From Flavobacteriales bacterium (GTDB taxonomy: Bacteria > Bacteroidota > Bacteroidia > Palsa-965): a stretch of 38,151 nt of DNA. Made by a program: the position numbers and the translations under genes. Numbering within the stretch: position 1 is the stretch's first letter; every line of letters starts with the position of its first letter. Positions 33,983 through 38,151 of the stretch are shown here, piece after piece. Below the pieces are notes generated by a model. It worked only from the letters and a program-made list of their open reading frames with translations, had not been told where the DNA came from and did no database searches. The DNA lies in contig NSIF01000012.1 in assembly GCA_002737665.1 (NCBI GenBank), forward strand, positions 1 through 38,151, given 5' to 3'.

Positions 33983-36900
33983 ATGCGTATTAGACAAATT
34001 TTAACTTTTGTTTTTATTACTTTGGCGGTAGCGCTATTGCCATGTCAAATTTATGCACAGGTTCAAACGGAGGCTAAAGTAATTGCGGATGCAAATGAAA
34101 AATTTGAACGAGAAGATTACACTTCTGCCATGCCTTTGTATTCCCAGTTACTTTCTAATGACAAAAACAATGCGAATTATAATTACCGCTATGGTGTTTG
34201 TGTTCTTTTTGCAAGTGCTCAAAAAGAAAAAGGATTGCAGTTTTTAGAAATAGCGTCCAAATTTGCGGATGTTGATGGAACAGTTTGGTTTTATTTAGGG
34301 AAGGCTTATCATTTAAATTATCAATTTGAAAATGCAATTGGAGCATATTCTAAATTTAAATCTGTAGTTGGGATTAAGAAAGCTGCTAAATATAAGGTTG
34401 ATAATGAAATTGAGATGTGTAGAACGGGAACTCAATTACTTCAAGCCATTACAGACATTACTGTTTTTGATAAAGCAGAATTAAATGAAACTGATTTTTT
34501 TCGACGGTACGATTTAAGTAGTTCAGATTATAGTGGAAAGCTTTTAGTAAAGCCCGATGAGTTCAAAACTTCTCTGGATAAAAAGAAAGGCGAACAATCT
34601 GTTATTTTTCTATCTGCTGAAAAAGATGAATTGTATTTTGCATCTTATGGTACCGATGCTACAAAAGGGAAGGATATTTTTGTGGTACATAAACTTTTTA
34701 ATGGAACTTGGGATAAGCCGGAGAATTTAGGATTTCCAATTAATACAGAATACGACGAAGATTTTCCATTCATGCATCCTAATGGAAAAATTTTATATTT
34801 TTCTTCAAAGGGTCCGAATAGTATGGGTGGTTATGATGTATTTCGATCTGCGTTTGATGAAGAAACTAACACTTGGGAAAAGCCAGTTAATTTAGATTTT
34901 CCAGTTAATTCTGCTGATGATGACATCATGTTTGTTAGTGATTTAACTGAAAAAACAGCATGGTTTGCATCTAGCAGGAGTAGTCCTGATGGAAGGATGG
35001 TTGTTTACCATGTTGTTGTGGAACGCAAACCAATTAATGTTTGTTTGATTTCTGGAACTTTCACATCAACCGATGGCGATCCTAATCGTGTAGCAAAAAT
35101 TACGGTAAAACTTTTTGATTCAAATGAACTAATTGGAGAGTATTATTCTAGTGAGGCAACAGGAGCGTATATGATTAGTCTTCCTAAAAGTGGTGGAAAA
35201 TATTCTTTTACTGTAAAGCACAGCGGTATTGCAGATCAAACAGAAATTGTTTCAATTCCTGCTCAAGGAAAAATAAAAGCAATCAATCAAAAGATAGGTT
35301 ATGCTGATGTTAATAATGAAACGAAATTAGTCATACAAACTAATTTTGACACAGACATATCTTTAATTAACCCAACTTTTTTAAAAGACAAGGCTAATTT
35401 GGATTTAACTCCTGTTGCCTCGCAAACTGAGCCTGTTGTAGTTGAAAGCCAGAGCACTGATATTTTAATTGAAGATGCTTTAGTAGTTGATCCTGCGGCC
35501 AATGTTCCTTCATCAAGTTCACGAGTAGGGAATGAAGAGTTGGTTAAGTCTGCCAATGAAGATGCACTCGCTACACAAACTGAAGTAATTGAACTCGAGA
35601 ATCAGAAGGCACGAGTTTATAATTACGCAGCACAATTAAATGTGCAGACAAAAATAAAAAAAGCAGAAGTAGTTCAAGCTAAATCTCAAGCCGATGCGAT
35701 GGCTGAAGGGCCAGGTAAAATTGCTGCAAATGAAAAGGTAGCTGAATTGCAGTCACAAGTAAATGCCTTACAAGCTCAAACTACTGCCGCGACCACTATC
35801 GGGAATGCTTTAGAAACTGATGTAAAGAATAAAAAGTTGGAAGCGAATAAAGCCAAACAGTTTTCAATAAGTATTGCTAACGCTGTCAAATCGAAGGATA
35901 CAAAAGTAATGGACGAGGCATTAAAACAGCAAGTAGAATTGGAGGCATTGTCAGGGATTCGATCTGAAGGAGATTTGACTGCAAAGAATATACAGGAAGA
36001 AGCAGAAAAAAAACGAACTAAGTTTGAAGTAGAAAAAAATAAAACGCAGGACTTAAAAGAAGAAATAGCAGCGAATCAAACTCGGATTGATCAATTGAAA
36101 ATAGAGCAAGCTAAAGAGAAAGATAATGACTTGAAAGAAGGAATAGCTTTTCAAATCGAAGGGATTAACGATGATATCAACGCTAATAAAAAACAATTAG
36201 TAGTTGTGGAACAAAATCTTAAAAATTCAGAGAACCAGTACAACGATTTAGCTAATCAATCAAAGGCGGCAAATGAAGCGATTGTAGAATCAAAAAATCC
36301 TTCTAATTCAAGTGTTGCGATGAATGCTATTGATAAAAAAGCTTTGGAAAATGATGTTAAGATTTACCAACAAACTATTTCTGAAATAGGTGTTTTAAAT
36401 ATATATGCACCTATAGTAAGTAAAAATCCTATTAGTACTAATCCAGTTGTTGAAGTCAATAATACTAAGCCAGTCACTGAATCGGACAAAAATTCTAATG
36501 TGAACTTTGCCAAGTCAATTCAAGATTTAGATAAGGTAACTGATCCTGTTGTACGCAATAACGCGAAAGCCAAAGTTTATAATGAGTGGGTGGCAAGTTT
36601 GGACGAACAAATAAGTGAAACAAAGCAAGAAATTGCTGGTACATCCGATAAGAAGAAAAAGGAAGAGTTAAATGTTGAATTAAAAAAATTACAAGCGGAA
36701 TCGATTCAAAAAAAACAAGATTCAAAACAGAGTTTGCTTGCTGTTGAAAATTCAAATAAGGGAAAGGATGCAGCTATTATTAGGATTGAAGATAAATATA
36801 ATCAACAACTTACAGTAGCTGAAAAAGAAACAGACGTAGTTGTAAAGGGAAATTTAAAAGCGCAAGTGTATAATGAGTGGGCCGATTCTTTAGAGTCAAT

Positions 36901-38151
36901 TGCAATTGCTAGAGAAAAGAGTGTACTTAAAATAAAAAATATAGCAGCACAGGAAAAAGCCAAACAAGAAATAATGGCTTTTAAAGTTGCAGCTATGGAA
37001 AAAAGGAATTTGGCCGAAGATGCTATTGGTAAACCTGTAGAAGCTGTTGTAGCTACTGCACCAATAACACCAACAATGAAAGATCCGGTTGGACCAATTT
37101 TAAATTACAGTGATCCGATTGCGAAGCAAGCCATTGAGGAGCAAAGAATATTATTATCCAAAGCAGAACGTAATAGAATAAATAAAGATTCTTTAACACA
37201 ACTTGCAAATGCTACTGCTGGGGCGAAGCGGACACAGCTTTTGTCGCAAGCAACAGAAGAGCAGCGTCAAGCATGGAATAAAGATTCGGAAGCTGCAGCT
37301 AAACTTGGCGAAGCAGATAAAATTCAGTTTGAAAAAAATAATACACTTTTAAATTCATTTGAAGTTCCACAATCAAATAGTTCGAATGATTTAGTTTCGA
37401 AATCTGCAGTACTACTAAAGGAGGCGAACACTTTTTTTGAAAAAGCGAAAGAGGATCGCGCCATGGCTACAACTGCTACTACTAATTACATTAGAGCCAG
37501 CGCACTTAAAAGTGCAGAAGAGAATGAAAATAAAGCCATTCAAAAACAACAAGATGCTATTAAGTTGTATCAGGAAAATGGATTTGTGGTATTGGATGAA
37601 TCTATCATTGCAGTTCAAAATCCTCCCTCATTACCGATTGAAACAACGAATACACCCGTTGCAACACAAAATGATGTAGCGAATAGCCAGGAAAAAATTA
37701 TAAATGCGCAAACTGGTCAGCCATTATCAATGATTGAAATAAATCAGCTCAAAGCTTCTGGATTATACTTAAAGTATATGGAGGAAACGCAGTTGGCAGT
37801 AAATGCAGAGAAGGAAGTAATTGAATTGAAAAAGTTGGAAGCGAAGTATCAAGAAAAAATAGGATTAAGTATTTCGAAATCTACAGAATTTTCATTACAA
37901 GCTGCTAAAGAGCCCGATCCAGTTAAAAAGAAAAGCTTAACCGCGAAGTCAAATAAATTGAGCAGTACAGCTGCTGCAGATATGAATAGTCGCGATTCAA
38001 TTACTGAGCTTGTTACGCGTGCTACAAAAAAGGCAAATGATATTCGTGAGAAAGAAAAATTGGCTTTAATGAGTATTGATCCAGAGGGTGCTGAAAATAT
38101 TATTGCAATTGCTAAATCAGAACAAAAAAGTAAATCTGTTGCTACACCAGT
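33983..38151 (+). CDS. Giant exported TPR/PD40/coiled-coil protein (PorE-like front half), 3' partial
   Basis: Starting at the ATG, the frame is open without a stop for 1389 codons to the right edge. Signal peptide: RIRQILTFVFITLAVALLPC, then QIYAQ. Residues about 25-135 form TPR-like helices (ANEKFEREDYTSAMPLYSQL, TVWFYLGKAYHLN). Residues about 195-345 contain PD40/WD40-like beta-propeller repeats (DELYFASYG; GKILYFSSKGPNSMGGYDVF; TAWFASSRSSPDGR). Residues about 350-420 look like a carboxypeptidase-regulatory beta sandwich (VCLISGTFTST). This order matches PorE, a periplasmic T9SS-associated protein that ends in an OmpA domain. Here instead about 850 residues of A/K/E/Q/N-rich predicted coiled coil follow, with three copies of an A-x-VYN-(E/Y)-(W/A) motif at residues about 543, 863 and 960. 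Any OmpA domain would lie beyond the window. Confidence 0.9.
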   Translation, partial: MRIRQILTFVFITLAVALLPCQIYAQVQTEAKVIADANEKFEREDYTSAMPLYSQLLSNDKNNANYNYRYGVCVLFASAQKEKGLQFLEIASKFADVDGTVWFYLGKAYHLNYQFENAIGAYSKFKSVVGIKKAAKYKVDNEIEMCRTGTQLLQAITDITVFDKAELNETDFFRRYDLSSSDYSGKLLVKPDEFKTSLDKKKGEQSVIFLSAEKDELYFASYGTDATKGKDIFVVHKLFNGTWDKPENLGFPINTEYDEDFPFMHPNGKILYFSSKGPNSMGGYDVFRSAFDEETNTWEKPVNLDFPVNSADDDIMFVSDLTEKTAWFASSRSSPDGRMVVYHVVVERKPINVCLISGTFTSTDGDPNRVAKITVKLFDSNELIGEYYSSEATGAYMISLPKSGGKYSFTVKHSGIADQTEIVSIPAQGKIKAINQKIGYADVNNETKLVIQTNFDTDISLINPTFLKDKANLDLTPVASQTEPVVVESQSTDILIEDALVVDPAANVPSSSSRVGNEELVKSANEDALATQTEVIELENQKARVYNYAAQLNVQTKIKKAEVVQAKSQADAMAEGPGKIAANEKVAELQSQVNALQAQTTAATTIGNALETDVKNKKLEANKAKQFSISIANAVKSKDTKVMDEALKQQVELEALSGIRSEGDLTAKNIQEEAEKKRTKFEVEKNKTQDLKEEIAANQTRIDQLKIEQAKEKDNDLKEGIAFQIEGINDDINANKKQLVVVEQNLKNSENQYNDLANQSKAANEAIVESKNPSNSSVAMNAIDKKALENDVKIYQQTISEIGVLNIYAPIVSKNPISTNPVVEVNNTKPVTESDKNSNVNFAKSIQDLDKVTDPVVRNNAKAKVYNEWVASLDEQISETKQEIAGTSDKKKKEELNVELKKLQAESIQKKQDSKQSLLAVENSNKGKDAAIIRIEDKYNQQLTVAEKETDVVVKGNLKAQVYNEWADSLESIAIAREKSVLKIKNIAAQEKAKQEIMAFKVAAMEKRNLAEDAIGKPVEAVVATAPITPTMKDPVGPILNYSDPIAKQAIEEQRILLSKAERNRINKDSLTQLANATAGAKRTQLLSQATEEQRQAWNKDSEAAAKLGEADKIQFEKNNTLLNSFEVPQSNSSNDLVSKSAVLLKEANTFFEKAKEDRAMATTATTNYIRASALKSAEENENKAIQKQQDAIKLYQENGFVVLDESIIAVQNPPSLPIETTNTPVATQNDVANSQEKIINAQTGQPLSMIEINQLKASGLYLKYMEETQLAVNAEKEVIELKKLEAKYQEKIGLSISKSTEFSLQAAKEPDPVKKKSLTAKSNKLSSTAAADMNSRDSITELVTRATKKANDIREKEKLALMSIDPEGAENIIAIAKSEQKSKSVATP

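Noticed and set aside
35299-37679. Short frames on both strands within the right-hand giant gene
   Set aside because: They lie inside a stop-free 1389-codon frame with recognisable domains; K/E/Q-rich coding often leaves open antisense frames.
1-38151. tRNA, rRNA, CRISPR arrays, insertion sequences, prophage or defence cassette
   Set aside because: I looked in all gaps and at gene content and saw no cloverleaf, spaced repeats, transposase, integrase or defence-type genes.

Overview
The window is chromosomal DNA of a member of the Bacteroidota. It is visibly AT-rich. Three secreted proteins end in type IX secretion (T9SS) sorting domains: one gliding-motility-associated/CHU_C (type B) and two type A. 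Transketolase is split into two subunits, topoisomerase IV is encoded as a tandem parE-parC pair, and a DUF4294 protein is present. Several intergenic regions carry the Bacteroidota -7 promoter consensus TAnnTTTG. The order or genus cannot be fixed from the sequence alone. No rRNA, tRNA, CRISPR array, transposase, integrase or phage gene was seen, so this is mostly core chromosome with lineage-specific surface-protein genes.

Layout: (1) 1-4998, plus strand: the 3' end of a PKD/CHU_C surface protein, a MORN-like (YwqK-type) exported protein with a strong terminator, endonuclease III, a seven-repeat SBBP beta-propeller protein with a T9SS tail, and a small membrane protein. (2) 12774-5062, minus strand, one compact six-gene run: transketolase N-terminal subunit, exported von Willebrand A protein, transketolase C-terminal subunit, RsmE, an AddA/RecB-like helicase-nuclease, and YajQ. 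(3) 12992-19617, plus: YchF, a tiny membrane protein, ParE, ParC, and an NAD(P)-binding oxidoreductase. (4) 22914-19649, minus: glycosyltransferase 2 and an M43-type secreted metalloprotease. (5) 23015-25096: convergent Sua5/TsaC and an OmpA-family lipoprotein-like or periplasmic protein. (6) 25252-38151, plus: biotin carboxylase, DUF4294 protein, PrmA, an unrecognised 1514-residue exported protein, PlsY, and a very long TPR/PD40/coiled-coil protein that runs off the right edge.

The housekeeping genes cover DNA repair and topology (nth, addA-like, parE, parC), translation and RNA/protein modification (rsmE, prmA, sua5, ychF), central metabolism (transketolase) and lipid synthesis (accC-like, plsY). 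The rest build or decorate the envelope: T9SS cargo, an OmpA-type peptidoglycan anchor and two giant exported proteins. The least explained items are the 1514-residue protein wedged between prmA and plsY, the PorE-like protein with a coiled-coil extension of at least about 850 residues at the right end, and the exported vWA protein sitting between the two halves of transketolase.
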